DNA of 40,245 nt from Priestia endophytica DSM 13796 (GTDB taxonomy: Bacteria; Bacillota; Bacilli; Bacillales; Bacillaceae_H): assembly GCF_900115845.1 (NCBI RefSeq), contig NZ_FOXX01000025.1, positions 1-40,245 on the forward strand, in the 5' to 3' direction. Positions 1-7,742 of the stretch are shown here, piece after piece. A program made the position numbers and the translations under genes. The notes beneath the pieces are model-generated. The model was not told where the DNA came from. It ran no database searches and worked only from the letters and a program-made list of their open reading frames with translations. How positions within the stretch are numbered: position 1 is the stretch's first letter; each line of letters opens with the position of its first letter.

Positions 1-270
1 TATACTTCTTATGCTTATCAAAAACAAGTCAAAGAAAGAGGCATGACTATGAGTATGTCCCGAAAAGGGACGCCCGCAGACAATGCCTCCATTGAATCGT
101 TTCACTCTTCTCTAAAGACTGAAACCTTCTACCTCGACAACTTAACCTGTACTACGACCGCCATCGTAAAACAGATTGTCGAAGACTACATCACTTATTA
201 TAACAATATCCGTATCCAAACGAAACTAAATAACCAGTCTCCGGTCCAATACCGAAAACTGGCTATTTAG
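1..270 (+). CDS. IS3-family transposase OrfB, C-terminal part (5' end outside window)
   Basis: The frame is open from the first base of the window and ends at TAG 268-270, so only the last 89 residues are seen. It carries the end of the DDE integrase (rve) domain: the segment RKGTPADNASIESFHSSLK holds the final catalytic glutamate (IESF) of the DDE triad, and the tail YYNNIRIQTKLNNQSPVQYR is the usual end of IS150/IS3-type OrfB proteins. The element would cut and join DNA during transposition. Whether the whole transposase is intact cannot be judged. The protein ends about 17 bases before the putative terminal inverted repeat, as expected for IS3 elements. Confidence 0.9.
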   Translation, partial: YTSYAYQKQVKERGMTMSMSRKGTPADNASIESFHSSLKTETFYLDNLTCTTTAIVKQIVEDYITYYNNIRIQTKLNNQSPVQYRKLAI

Positions 271-286
271 ATGGTGTTTTGATCCC

Positions 287-311
287 TGTCTCAAAAACGG
301 GGGGCAGTCCC
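287..311. mobile_element. Right terminal inverted repeat of the IS3-family element
   Basis: TGTCTCAAAAACGGGGGGCAG follows the transposase stop by 16 bases. The G-run followed by CAGT is typical of right ends of IS3/IS150-group elements. The left end and target duplication are outside the window, so the exact boundary is inferred. Confidence 0.55.
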
Positions 312-386
312 TATTAGCACGCTTGGTCTTTTTTTATAAAAGAGATGAATTTCTAGTACATTTACGTTAGAATAGGGGGATATAAA

Positions 387-521
387 ATGGATCAATTTAT
401 TTCAATTGCATCAGAAGTTGGATTTCCAATTGCTGTGAGTATCTATTTGCTTCATAGAATTGAAGGAAGACTTAATGCGCTAATTGAATCTGTTGACAAG
501 CTACCAGAGCGACTTTTTTAA
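387..521 (+). CDS. YvrJ-family small protein
   Basis: A 44-residue protein starting at ATG 387 behind AGGGGGA, reading MDQFISIASEVGFPIAVSIY and ending in KLPERLF. The pattern of a short hydrophobic N-terminal helix with GFPIAVSIYLL followed by an amphipathic helix (RIEGRLNALIESVDKL) matches the YvrJ family of Bacillus small proteins, whose function is not established. It has a good Shine-Dalgarno sequence and its own terminator immediately downstream. It sits between the insertion sequence and the sigM operon. The call rests on pattern recognition of a short protein. Confidence 0.75.
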   Translation: MDQFISIASEVGFPIAVSIYLLHRIEGRLNALIESVDKLPERLF

Positions 522-535
522 TGATTAAAATTAAA

Positions 536-588
536 AAGGTAAAGCCCCTCCAAACGATACATCAAAGGGGGAGTTTTACCTATTTTTT
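536..588 (+). terminator. Rho-independent terminator after the YvrJ-like gene
   Basis: The arms AGGTAAAGCCCCTCC and GGGGGAGTTTTACCT form an interrupted stem around a 15-base loop, and the right arm runs into ATTTTTT. Confidence 0.8.
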
Positions 589-596
589 GACGTTCT

Positions 597-622
597 TGAA
601 ACCTTTACATCCATTAAACGTA
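597..622 (+). promoter_or_regulatory. ECF-type (SigM-like) promoter of the sigM operon
   Basis: TGAAAC at 597-602 and CGTA at 619-622 are separated by 16 bases. This is the consensus architecture for Bacillus extracytoplasmic-function sigma factors, which commonly transcribe their own operon. It lies about 127 bases before the sigM start codon with no gene in between. Autoregulation is inferred from the motif and from the known behaviour of sigM. Confidence 0.75.
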
Positions 623-748
623 TGAAAAGAGAATTTGACTTTTTTAATAAAACAATGTAAAACCAGAAATTAAGGTGCAACTTTTTGCTGCCTCGATTCG
701 TTTTGTAAACGGAATAAACGGGTGGAGGTTATAGAAAGGGAAAATACA

Positions 749-1252
749 ATGGATGAACAAACGTTAGAAGACTTATATAGGCAATATGTAACAGATGTGT
801 ATCGATACCTCCTTTCGTTAAGTAAAGACCATTATATAAGTGAGGATTTAGTTCAGGAAGTATTTTATCGTGCTTACTTACATGTTGATAAAGATGAGAC
901 AACCAATATAAAAGCCTGGCTATTTAGAGTTGCGCATAACGTGTGGATTGATTTCTTAAGGAAACATAAACGTGTATCTGTGGTTGACGATGAATTTTTT
1001 CGGACGGTTCAATCGAACGATCAAGTGGAAAAACAGGTGCTTACAAAAGATGCGGTTCAAAATGTTTTTAACGCTATGGACGAACTATCTCCTAAATATA
1101 GACAAGCTGTCTTGCTATCGGATGTAAGAGAACTTACATATCAGGAAGCAGCAGATGAGATGGGTGTATCGCTTGCGAACTACAAAAGTATTTTGTTTCG
1201 AGCACGACGGAAACTGCGCAAGTTAAAGGAAAAGGATGATGACATTGGATAA
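749..1252 (+). CDS. sigM: ECF RNA polymerase sigma factor SigM
   Basis: A 167-residue sigma-70-family factor. Region 2 is at about residues 8-72 (LYRQYVTDVYRYLL, then SEDLVQEVFYRAY and WLFRVAHNVWIDFLRK). Region 4 is at about 105-158 (LSPKYRQAVLLSDVRELTYQEAADEMGV as the helix-turn-helix, then YKSILFRARRKL). In Bacillus, SigM directs cell-envelope stress genes. The size, and the order with a YhdL-like and a YhdK-like gene, match the sigM-yhdL-yhdK operon. ATG 749 is chosen because AGAAAGGG precedes it at good spacing; a GTG at 722 would add nine residues but lacks a ribosome site. The 3' end overlaps the anti-sigma gene by 17 bases, suggesting translational coupling. Confidence 0.9.
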   Translation: MDEQTLEDLYRQYVTDVYRYLLSLSKDHYISEDLVQEVFYRAYLHVDKDETTNIKAWLFRVAHNVWIDFLRKHKRVSVVDDEFFRTVQSNDQVEKQVLTKDAVQNVFNAMDELSPKYRQAVLLSDVRELTYQEAADEMGVSLANYKSILFRARRKLRKLKEKDDDIG

Positions 1253-2327
1253 TGAATTTCGCAAGAAGCTAGAGCTCTATAAAGAAGGAAAACTTTCTCA
1301 AGCCGAGGAAGAGGAGCTCGAGCAAGACTTAGAAAAGTTTGAGGTTTATCAAGATTTTCTTGATGAAGAATTTGAACCGGATATGGAAGAACAAGGATTA
1401 TCGGAAGAGAAAAAATTGAAATTAATCAACTTAGGAAGAAGAAAAGCTGTGATTAAAGCCGCTTTGCTTGGAAGCGTACTGCTTCTTTCTATCTTACCTG
1501 CTGGGACGCTTTTAACGTATATCTTTTACGGATACGGAGAAGAACAAAATATGGCAAATCGCTTTTTGGACGTTGCCTCAGATACGGTAATGGTCACAGA
1601 GCCCAATGTACAAGTTGATCGCAATAAGTTTCATGAGCAAGTTGGTCTTTTTACGTTAAGTGCCAATCTTGATATGTGGAAACAAGTTGGAACAGAACAG
1701 ACACGGATTGGGGACAAGGGACTCAATTTATGGTTTAGCAACCTTGAAAACGTGGATCATAATTATTTAAGCGATTCTTTTTCTTCTTCTCAGAAAGTGA
1801 AAGACTTAAAAATCCATCATCCGAACGTGAGCCCGTTTCCTTCATCTGAAAAAGAGTGGCAGCGTTTAAGTCAGCTACCAGAAGGAACGGTTGCAGAGGC
1901 CTACGTGTCGTTTGACAAATTATATGATCCAAATGATGTGGAAAATCTGCTAGGGAATATAGATCATAAAACATTATGGTATGCTATTGATACAGGATAT
2001 GAAAAAGAACAAAAAGATAAAAATGGCGTTGTTGTAACGCCGATTGGTTATCCTGTACAGAACGGAATTGAAAATCCGAAGAAAATGACAACAGAGGAAT
2101 TTCATCAAATTTTAAAAGAGCTTACTGAGAATGAAGAGTGGTCTGAAAAAATAGCAAAATCGCGGGACTTGCATTTAAAAGAACGCTTAGCTTATGTCAA
2201 TAAAAACGGCATCAAAACATATGGTATTGTTATGACAGGCCCAACAAAAGAAATTTTGAAGCTAAAGGATAATAAGCATGTAAAAGGATTAGAACTAGGT
2301 GAGGTGGAACTTTGGCAATGGGAATAA
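1236..2327 (+). CDS. yhdL: Anti-SigM factor YhdL
   Basis: A 363-residue single-pass membrane protein. The acidic cytoplasmic N-terminus (residues 1-70, FRKKLELYKEGKLSQAEEEE) is the presumed sigma-binding part. One transmembrane helix follows at about 74-98 (AALLGSVLLLSILPAGTLL), then a large extracytoplasmic domain of about 265 residues. Length, layout and operon position match B. subtilis YhdL, which holds SigM inactive at the membrane. Two ATGs in tandem (1236 and 1239) follow AAAGGAAAAGG and overlap the end of sigM. The gene overlaps the next one by about 16 bases, so all three members are probably coupled. Confidence 0.87.
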   Translation: MMTLDNEFRKKLELYKEGKLSQAEEEELEQDLEKFEVYQDFLDEEFEPDMEEQGLSEEKKLKLINLGRRKAVIKAALLGSVLLLSILPAGTLLTYIFYGYGEEQNMANRFLDVASDTVMVTEPNVQVDRNKFHEQVGLFTLSANLDMWKQVGTEQTRIGDKGLNLWFSNLENVDHNYLSDSFSSSQKVKDLKIHHPNVSPFPSSEKEWQRLSQLPEGTVAEAYVSFDKLYDPNDVENLLGNIDHKTLWYAIDTGYEKEQKDKNGVVVTPIGYPVQNGIENPKKMTTEEFHQILKELTENEEWSEKIAKSRDLHLKERLAYVNKNGIKTYGIVMTGPTKEILKLKDNKHVKGLELGEVELWQWE

Positions 2328-2608
2328 GAACAAAGCGAAATCATGAAGAACCCCTTATTGGGTTAATATCGTTTGGAATCGGTTTTTTAGGATTGATTTT
2401 AGCTAATGTGACCATTTTAACGCAAAAGATGTATTTAGAGCTTCTCCTTCCATTCTTATTTATTGGAGGAGGACTTGGTTTCATTAGTTTATTTTTAAAG
2501 CGCCGAAAAAGCACGCTGTCACTTTTAGGTTTTTTACTGAACGTGGTTATTTTAATTTCATCTGCGCTTGTTGTGCATTATATAGGAGTAATTCACAATT
2601 TACCTTAA
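2312..2608 (+). CDS. yhdK: Anti-SigM accessory membrane protein YhdK
   Basis: A small protein of about 98 residues with three hydrophobic helices (PLIGLISFGIGFLGLILA, LELLLPFLFIGGGLGFISLF, LLGFLLNVVILISSALVV). Size, topology and position after yhdL match YhdK, the partner that helps YhdL restrain SigM in B. subtilis. The start is TTG 2312 or ATG 2318; the strong AGGTGAGGTGG lies 5-11 bases before them. The assignment depends mainly on context because such short membrane proteins diverge quickly. Confidence 0.8.
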   Translation: MAMGIRTKRNHEEPLIGLISFGIGFLGLILANVTILTQKMYLELLLPFLFIGGGLGFISLFLKRRKSTLSLLGFLLNVVILISSALVVHYIGVIHNLP

Positions 2609-2642
2609 AAGGCTCGGGAACTTCATCCCCAGCCTTTTTTTT
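2607..2642. terminator. Terminator between yhdK and the convergent GrpB-family gene
   Basis: AAAAGGCTCGGG and CCCCAGCCTTTT form a stem followed by a T-run on the plus strand. It overlaps the end of the convergent gene and can act in both directions. Confidence 0.8.
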
Positions 2643-3141
2643 GGTTTGAGTAGGTTATAACGTTGTTAATAAAAGAAAGCTTTTGGCTAATATATTCTTG
2701 AAGATCGTGAACCCCGTTTCTTACAAGGCCATGTTTAAAACTGCCGAAGTTTTGGGCAATCTTCGGTGTGCTGCGTAAATAGTCGCGCCAAAGTAGTCCG
2801 TTTCTCCACCGCTCTCCATCATAAAGAACAATATGTAGGTTAATCGAAAGGTTTGTTCGTTTTGTGAAAAGCAATCTTTCATTTTCTATTTCTTCAGCTA
2901 ATGTGTAATCAAGACTTTCTAATTTATGATAGAGTGGCTCTGTTAGTCGTAAAGAATACATGCCTGCTTGAATATCGATGACAGGTCTTGCAATCATCCC
3001 TTCTACAGCCGTACTTCCTACATGTTCTATATCACATAAGTCCATACCTAATGCTTTTTTGATTCGATGCTTTTCATAATGAAAGAGCTTCGGCCACGCT
3101 GGGTCATAAGTGGAAAGTGAAATGGTTTCTTCTTTTTTCAA
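2623..3141 (-). CDS. GrpB/UPF0157-family protein
   Basis: A 172-residue soluble protein. The N-terminal YDPAWPKLFHYEKHRI and the motif IEHVGSTAVEGMIARPVIDI (residues about 39-58) are the signature of the GrpB family, which has a nucleotidyltransferase-like fold. The cellular role is unknown. The start is TTG 3141 behind GGGAGGGA with six bases between. It is convergent with yhdK and divergent from gabT, and appears to be a single-gene unit. Confidence 0.87.
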   Translation of the reverse strand: MKKEETISLSTYDPAWPKLFHYEKHRIKKALGMDLCDIEHVGSTAVEGMIARPVIDIQAGMYSLRLTEPLYHKLESLDYTLAEEIENERLLFTKRTNLSINLHIVLYDGERWRNGLLWRDYLRSTPKIAQNFGSFKHGLVRNGVHDLQEYISQKLSFINNVITYSNQKKGWG

Positions 3142-3293
3142 TCTTTATCCCTCCCAAATCACCATTCATTAAAAGTATACAAAAAAAATACTCGTTTGTT
3201 ATCAAATTTGATGATTATAAGCAAACGGTAATGAAAAAGTAATCGGTTTGTAAATTTCAATTATACTATGCAAACTTAAACGATGTAGAGGAG

Positions 3294-3332
3294 TTAAGTC
3301 AAGAAAGACTTATCGAGTCTTTCTTGACTTAA
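3294..3332. promoter_or_regulatory. Perfect 17-bp-arm palindrome upstream of gabT, candidate activator site
   Basis: The arms TTAAGTCAAGAAAGACT and AGTCTTTCTTGACTTAA are exactly complementary around TATCG. No T-run follows, so it is not a normal terminator. It ends 52 bases before the -24 element of the gabT sigma-54 promoter, where an enhancer for the GabR activator could lie. GACTTATCG at its centre (3307-3315) recurs inverted before gabD at 6243-6251. The role as a binding site is inferred. Confidence 0.6.
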
Positions 3333-3384
3333 TGTGTGCAGAGAGCAGAGGATAAAAGTCTTTTCTTATCGTCTTTTTAAAAGT

Positions 3385-3400
3385 TGGCACGAAACTTGCA
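3385..3400 (+). promoter_or_regulatory. Sigma-54 (SigL) promoter of gabT
   Basis: TGGCAC (3385-3390), five bases, then TTGCA (3396-3400) is an exact match to the -24/-12 consensus TGGCAC-N5-TTGCW. It lies 43 bases before the gabT start. An 11-bp inverted repeat (ATAAAAGTCTT at 3352-3362, AAGACTTTTAT at 3415-3425) brackets it. The adjacent gabR gene encodes a matching sigma-54 activator. Confidence 0.92.
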
Positions 3401-3442
3401 TTAATAAGAGAGGGAAGACTTTTATTTAGAGGAGAGATTGCA

Positions 3443-4774
3443 ATGAGCAAAGAATATAAAAAATCAGAACAGCTATTAAAACGAAGAGAAGCTATTGTCC
3501 CAAAAGGCGTTAGTTATGGGAATAAGGCATTTGCTCAAAAAGCAGAGGGAGCTCTTGTTACAGACGTAGATGGCAATACATTTATTGATTTTGCTGGAGC
3601 GATTGGAACAATTAACGTTGGCCATAGCCATCCGAAAGTGACAGAAGCCTTGCACAAACAAATTGATGATTTTATTCATACAGGATTTAATGTGATGATG
3701 TATGAGTCATATATTGAATTAGCGGAAAAGTTAGCAAGCCTTGCACCAGGAAGTTTTGAAAAAAAGGTAATGTTTTTAAATAGTGGAGCAGAAGCTGTGG
3801 AAAATGCAGTGAAAATTGCCCGTAAATATACGAAGCGCCAAGGAGTAATCTCCTTTACACGCGGCTTTCATGGCAGAACGTTGATGACGATGACGATGAC
3901 AGGGAAAGTAAAGCCTTATAAATACGGATTTGGTCCTTTTGCACCTGAAGTGTATAAAGCTCCTTATCCATATGAATATCGTCGTCCTGAAGGAATGACA
4001 GAAGAGCAATATACAGACTTTATTATTGATGAATTCAAAAAGTTTGTATTGTACGAAGTAGCTCCAGAGACAGTAGCTGCTGTTGTAATGGAGCCTGTTC
4101 AAGGAGAAGGTGGTTTTATTGTACCCTCTAAAAAGTTTGTTAAGGAGATTACGGCATTTTGTAAGGAGCATGGTATACTGTTCGTAGCAGATGAAATTCA
4201 AACAGGGTTTGCACGCACAGGAAAAACGTTTGCCATTGAGCATTTTGACGTTGAGCCAGACTTAATCACAGTTTCAAAATCTTTGGCAGCAGGTGTACCG
4301 CTCAGCGGAGTAATAGGGCGAAGTGAAGTAATGGATACAGCTGCCCCTGGAGAACTTGGAGGAACATATTGCGGAAGCCCGCTTGGTTGTAAAGCTGCTC
4401 TTGCTGTTCTTGATATTATTGAAGAAGAGCAGTTGAATGACAGAGCTGTTAAGCTTGGTGAAACTGTAACAAATCGTTTTAAAACATGGCAGGAAACATT
4501 TGAATGTATCGGAGACGTTCGTTCTCTTGGTGCTATGTGTGCAATGGAGCTTGTAAAAGATCCAAAAACAAAAGAGCCCAACGCTCTTCTTGCTAAAGAA
4601 ATTGCTCAAAAAGCGAATGAAAGAGGCTTGCTCCTTTTGAGCGCTGGAGTATATGGGAATGTATTGCGTGTTCTTATGCCGCTTGTAATTACAGATGAAC
4701 AGCTTGAACAAGGGTTATCTCTAATGGAAGAGCTATTGAAAGAATGTACATCTAGCAAAGAGCTCTCATATTAA
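3443..4774 (+). CDS. gabT: 4-aminobutyrate aminotransferase
   Basis: A 443-residue class III PLP aminotransferase. It moves the amino group of GABA to 2-oxoglutarate, giving succinate semialdehyde and glutamate in the cytoplasm. Visible motifs: NSGAEAVENAVKIAR for cofactor phosphate contact, FHGRT, DEIQTGFARTG with D250 that pairs with the pyridine nitrogen, and TVSKSLAAGVPLSG with the Schiff-base lysine K279. Length is normal for GabT. ATG 3443 follows GAGGAGAG. It is the first gene of the gabT-gabR-gabD group and is driven by a sigma-54 promoter. A related omega-aminotransferase substrate is possible, but the context strongly favours GABA. Confidence 0.93.
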   Translation: MSKEYKKSEQLLKRREAIVPKGVSYGNKAFAQKAEGALVTDVDGNTFIDFAGAIGTINVGHSHPKVTEALHKQIDDFIHTGFNVMMYESYIELAEKLASLAPGSFEKKVMFLNSGAEAVENAVKIARKYTKRQGVISFTRGFHGRTLMTMTMTGKVKPYKYGFGPFAPEVYKAPYPYEYRRPEGMTEEQYTDFIIDEFKKFVLYEVAPETVAAVVMEPVQGEGGFIVPSKKFVKEITAFCKEHGILFVADEIQTGFARTGKTFAIEHFDVEPDLITVSKSLAAGVPLSGVIGRSEVMDTAAPGELGGTYCGSPLGCKAALAVLDIIEEEQLNDRAVKLGETVTNRFKTWQETFECIGDVRSLGAMCAMELVKDPKTKEPNALLAKEIAQKANERGLLLLSAGVYGNVLRVLMPLVITDEQLEQGLSLMEELLKECTSSKELSY

Positions 4775-4786
4775 AACAAGTCTATA

Positions 4787-4848
4787 ATCTTTTTTCCCCT
4801 TTATGCTATGATGAAGAGAAAAGAATTGAGCAAAAGGGGAAAAAAGAT
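4787..4848 (+). promoter_or_regulatory. Long inverted repeat that buries the gabR ribosome binding site
   Basis: The 16-base arm ATCTTTTTTCCCCTTT (4787-4802) is exactly complementary to AAAGGGGAAAAAAGAT (4833-4848). The right arm contains the GGGG Shine-Dalgarno sequence and runs into the gabR ATG at 4847. A transcript coming from gabT would fold to hide the gabR start; one starting inside the loop would not. The regulatory effect is inferred. Confidence 0.6.
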
Positions 4849-6214
4849 GACATTTCATACCCATCATCATGAACAGGTAGCAGAAGAGCTTTACGATATT
4901 TTTGAATCATCTTTTGATGAAATTTTTGTAACGGATGCAAACGGTACAGTTATTATGGTGAACTCAGCTTGTGAACAATACTATGGTCTCTCTAAATCAG
5001 ATTTTGTTGGAAAGCATGTAAGAGAGCTAGAAGAGCAGGGGATTTTTTACCCTTCAGCAAGTCTTCAAGTTATTGAAAGTAAACAGGCTTTAGAAATTGT
5101 TCAAAAAACAGATAAAAGTCGTTATCTTCATGTAAGAGCACGACCTATTTTTTATAAAAACGGAAAACTTAAAAGCGTCATTAGCTATTCAAGAGACTTA
5201 ACGGATTTAATGGAGCTTTCTCATCAAGTTGATAAAATGGAGCAGCAAATTGAATTTTACAAGCGTGAGCTTGTTCAGACGCAGAACGAAATAACAGGAA
5301 TTATTGTTCATAGCGATAAAATGAAAAAAGTGTTTCAGTTTATAGAACGAGTATCAGTAGTTGATACAACAGTCCTTATTCTTGGTGAAACAGGAGTCGG
5401 AAAAAGCAGGATTGCTCGCCTTATGCATGATAGGAGTTCTCGTAAGACAAAACCTTATTATGAAGTGAATTGCGCAGCCCTGCCAGAGACGCTTATTGAA
5501 GCAGAGCTTTTTGGCTATGAAGGCGGTTCTTTTACAGGAGGGCTTAAGCAAGGAAAGAAAGGGTTGATTGAGAAAGCGAACTTTGGCACGCTTTTTCTTG
5601 ATGAAGTTGGAGAACTTTCTCTTTCAGCACAAAGCAAGCTGTTGCACGTATTGCAAGAAAAGAAAGTGCGTCCAATTGGAGGAACAAAAGAAATAAAGCT
5701 TGATATAAGAATTGTTGCAGCAACAAATCAGCCTTTAGAAGAAATGGTGAAAAACGGTACGTTTAGAAGAGACTTATATTACCGGCTGAATGTTATACCC
5801 CTGTACATACCGCCTTTGAGAGAGAGAAGAGAAGATATCATTCCACTTGTTCATCATTTTTTAAACGTTTTTAATGAGCGATATAATCGAAGTGTTGAAT
5901 TTTCTCCGAAAGTGTTTGAAGCTTTTTTAAAAGGAGAATGGCCCGGAAATATAAGAGAAATTGAAAATATGGTTGAGCGGCTTGTTGTGACAAGTGAACG
6001 TATTGTTACCCTAAAAGATGTCCCATTTCTTCAACAAGAAACATATACTTCCCCGCATTTGTCTCTTCAACAAAAATTAGAAGAGCTTGAATGTCGTCTT
6101 ATCCAAGAGGCATATGAAGAATTTGGCTCATCTTACAAAGTAGCTGAAGAACTTGGAATTAGCCAGTCTTCAGCAATAAGAAAGATTCAGAAATATACAA
6201 GAGGGAAAGAGTAG
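4847..6214 (+). CDS. gabR: Sigma-54-dependent transcriptional activator of GABA catabolism (GabR type)
   Basis: A 455-residue regulator. A PAS sensor domain lies at about 12-120 (FDEIFVTDANGTVIMVNSAC), followed by a coiled linker. The AAA+ sigma-54 interaction domain is at about 150-390, with Walker A GETGVGKS at 180-187, Walker B LFLDEVGEL, and the arginine segment FRRDLYYRLNV. A TyrR-like helix-turn-helix ends the protein (YKVAEELGISQSSAIRKIQKY). The sigma-54 contact loop reads GSFTGG (227-232) instead of GAFTGA. It presumably senses GABA or succinate semialdehyde and activates gabT, as the GabR of B. thuringiensis does with SigL. ATG 4847 is chosen because AAAGGGGAAAA precedes it; ATGs at 4808/4811 have no ribosome site. 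Confidence 0.88.
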   Translation: MTFHTHHHEQVAEELYDIFESSFDEIFVTDANGTVIMVNSACEQYYGLSKSDFVGKHVRELEEQGIFYPSASLQVIESKQALEIVQKTDKSRYLHVRARPIFYKNGKLKSVISYSRDLTDLMELSHQVDKMEQQIEFYKRELVQTQNEITGIIVHSDKMKKVFQFIERVSVVDTTVLILGETGVGKSRIARLMHDRSSRKTKPYYEVNCAALPETLIEAELFGYEGGSFTGGLKQGKKGLIEKANFGTLFLDEVGELSLSAQSKLLHVLQEKKVRPIGGTKEIKLDIRIVAATNQPLEEMVKNGTFRRDLYYRLNVIPLYIPPLRERREDIIPLVHHFLNVFNERYNRSVEFSPKVFEAFLKGEWPGNIREIENMVERLVVTSERIVTLKDVPFLQQETYTSPHLSLQQKLEELECRLIQEAYEEFGSSYKVAEELGISQSSAIRKIQKYTRGKE

Positions 6215-6317
6215 TTTTCTGTAGGAAAAAGTCTGAGCATTGCGATAAGTCGGACAAAGGGAAAGATGCTAGAGTAAAAGATAGAATGAGAAAATAAAGA
6301 AGGGTGTGGAAAAATCA

Positions 6318-7742
6318 ATGACTCAAGAGCGCTTATATATTAACGGAGAATGGATTGCACTTCAAGAGAATATTGAGGTAAATAATCCAGCTACAAATGA
6401 AGTAATTGCGACTGTTCCAAACGGAGGAGAAAAAGAAGCAGAGAAAGCGGTTGCTGGAGCTTATGAAGCATTTCCAACTTGGAAGAACAAAACAGCTGCA
6501 GAACGCTCGTCACTTTTAATGAAATGGTATGAAGCCATCGCAGCTGAAGAAGAAGAAATAGGAAAACTTATGACGATTGAACAAGGAAAACCGCTTAATG
6601 AAGCAATTGGAGAAGTGAAATATGCCAATAGTTTTTTAGCATGGTATGCAGAAGAAGGAAAACGAATCTACGGAGAAACAATCCCTGCTTCAGTACCAAA
6701 TAAGCGTCTTTTTGTGCAAAAGCAGCCTGTTGGAGTTGTAGCGGTGATTACACCTTGGAATTTTCCAGCAGCTATGATTACTCGTAAGGTAGCGCCAGCG
6801 CTTGCTGCTGGGTGTACAGTTGTAATCAAACCAGCAGAACAAACACCTTTAACTGCTTTTAAGCTTGCTAAACTTGCTGAAAAAGCAGGAATCCCAAAAG
6901 GAGTTATTAATGTTGTAACAGGAAATGCTGCAGAAATAGGAGAAACGTGGATGAAAGATAGCCGCGTTCGTAAAATTTCATTTACAGGATCTACAGAAGT
7001 TGGCAAACTGCTTATGCGTGGCGCCGCAGATACAGTCAAAAAAGTATCGCTTGAGCTTGGTGGACATGCTCCTTTTATTGTGACAGAGCATGCTAATATT
7101 GAAAAAGCTGTTGAAGGAGCAATTACTTCAAAATTTCGTAACGCAGGCCAAACGTGCGTATGTACAAACCGTATTTACGTACATGAAGCAGTTGAAAAAG
7201 AGTTTACAGAAGCATTTGTTGCAGGAGTAGAAAAGCTGCGCGTTGGAAATGGATTGGAAGAGGGAGTAGAGATTGGTCCATTAATTGATGAAAAAGCAGT
7301 CAAAAAAGTTGCTTACCAAATTCAAGATGCAAAGGATAAAGGAGCATCCCTTCTTTTAGGTGGAGATCAAAGTGCTGAACACGGAGAAAACTTCATGCAA
7401 CCAACCGTCATTAGCAATGTTAATGATAGTATGCTTTGTATGAGAGAAGAAACGTTTGGACCTCTTGCGCCTATTTCAACGTTTAAAACAAATGAAGAAG
7501 TTATACAGCGCGCTAACCACTCTCCGTACGGGCTTGCTGCGTACGTATTTTCTGAGCATATTTCAGAAGCAATATCAATTGCTGAAAATCTGGAATACGG
7601 CATTGTTGGGCTAAATGATGGTCTTCCTTCAACAGCTCAAGCTCCGTTCGGTGGATTTAAAGAAAGTGGTTTAGGTCGTGAAGGCGGACATCATGGACTT
7701 GATGAATTTTTAGAAATTAAATATATTTCCCTTGGCCTATAA
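6318..7742 (+). CDS. gabD: Succinate-semialdehyde dehydrogenase
   Basis: A 474-residue aldehyde dehydrogenase that oxidises succinate semialdehyde to succinate with NAD(P)+, completing the GABA shunt after GabT. Motifs: TPWNFPAAMITRK and KPAEQTP for cofactor binding, FTGSTEVGK, LELGGHAPF with the general base E246, and GQTCVCTNR with the nucleophile C280 and the second cysteine C282 seen in redox-sensitive GabD enzymes. ATG 6318 is preferred; AAGGGTGTGG lies upstream. The 103-base gap after gabR contains CGATAAGTC (6243-6251), the inverse of the motif at the centre of the gabT palindrome. No exact sigma-54 promoter is visible here, so read-through from gabT/gabR is likely. Confidence 0.92.
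   Translation: MTQERLYINGEWIALQENIEVNNPATNEVIATVPNGGEKEAEKAVAGAYEAFPTWKNKTAAERSSLLMKWYEAIAAEEEEIGKLMTIEQGKPLNEAIGEVKYANSFLAWYAEEGKRIYGETIPASVPNKRLFVQKQPVGVVAVITPWNFPAAMITRKVAPALAAGCTVVIKPAEQTPLTAFKLAKLAEKAGIPKGVINVVTGNAAEIGETWMKDSRVRKISFTGSTEVGKLLMRGAADTVKKVSLELGGHAPFIVTEHANIEKAVEGAITSKFRNAGQTCVCTNRIYVHEAVEKEFTEAFVAGVEKLRVGNGLEEGVEIGPLIDEKAVKKVAYQIQDAKDKGASLLLGGDQSAEHGENFMQPTVISNVNDSMLCMREETFGPLAPISTFKTNEEVIQRANHSPYGLAAYVFSEHISEAISIAENLEYGIVGLNDGLPSTAQAPFGGFKESGLGREGGHHGLDEFLEIKYISLGL

Noticed and set aside
3776-4711. Minus-strand open frames inside gabT
   Set aside because: They overlap a complete, motif-bearing gene, have no ribosome sites and show no domain pattern.
6215-6317. Sigma-54 promoter for gabD
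   Set aside because: No GG-N10-GC pair with the right spacing exists in this gap.
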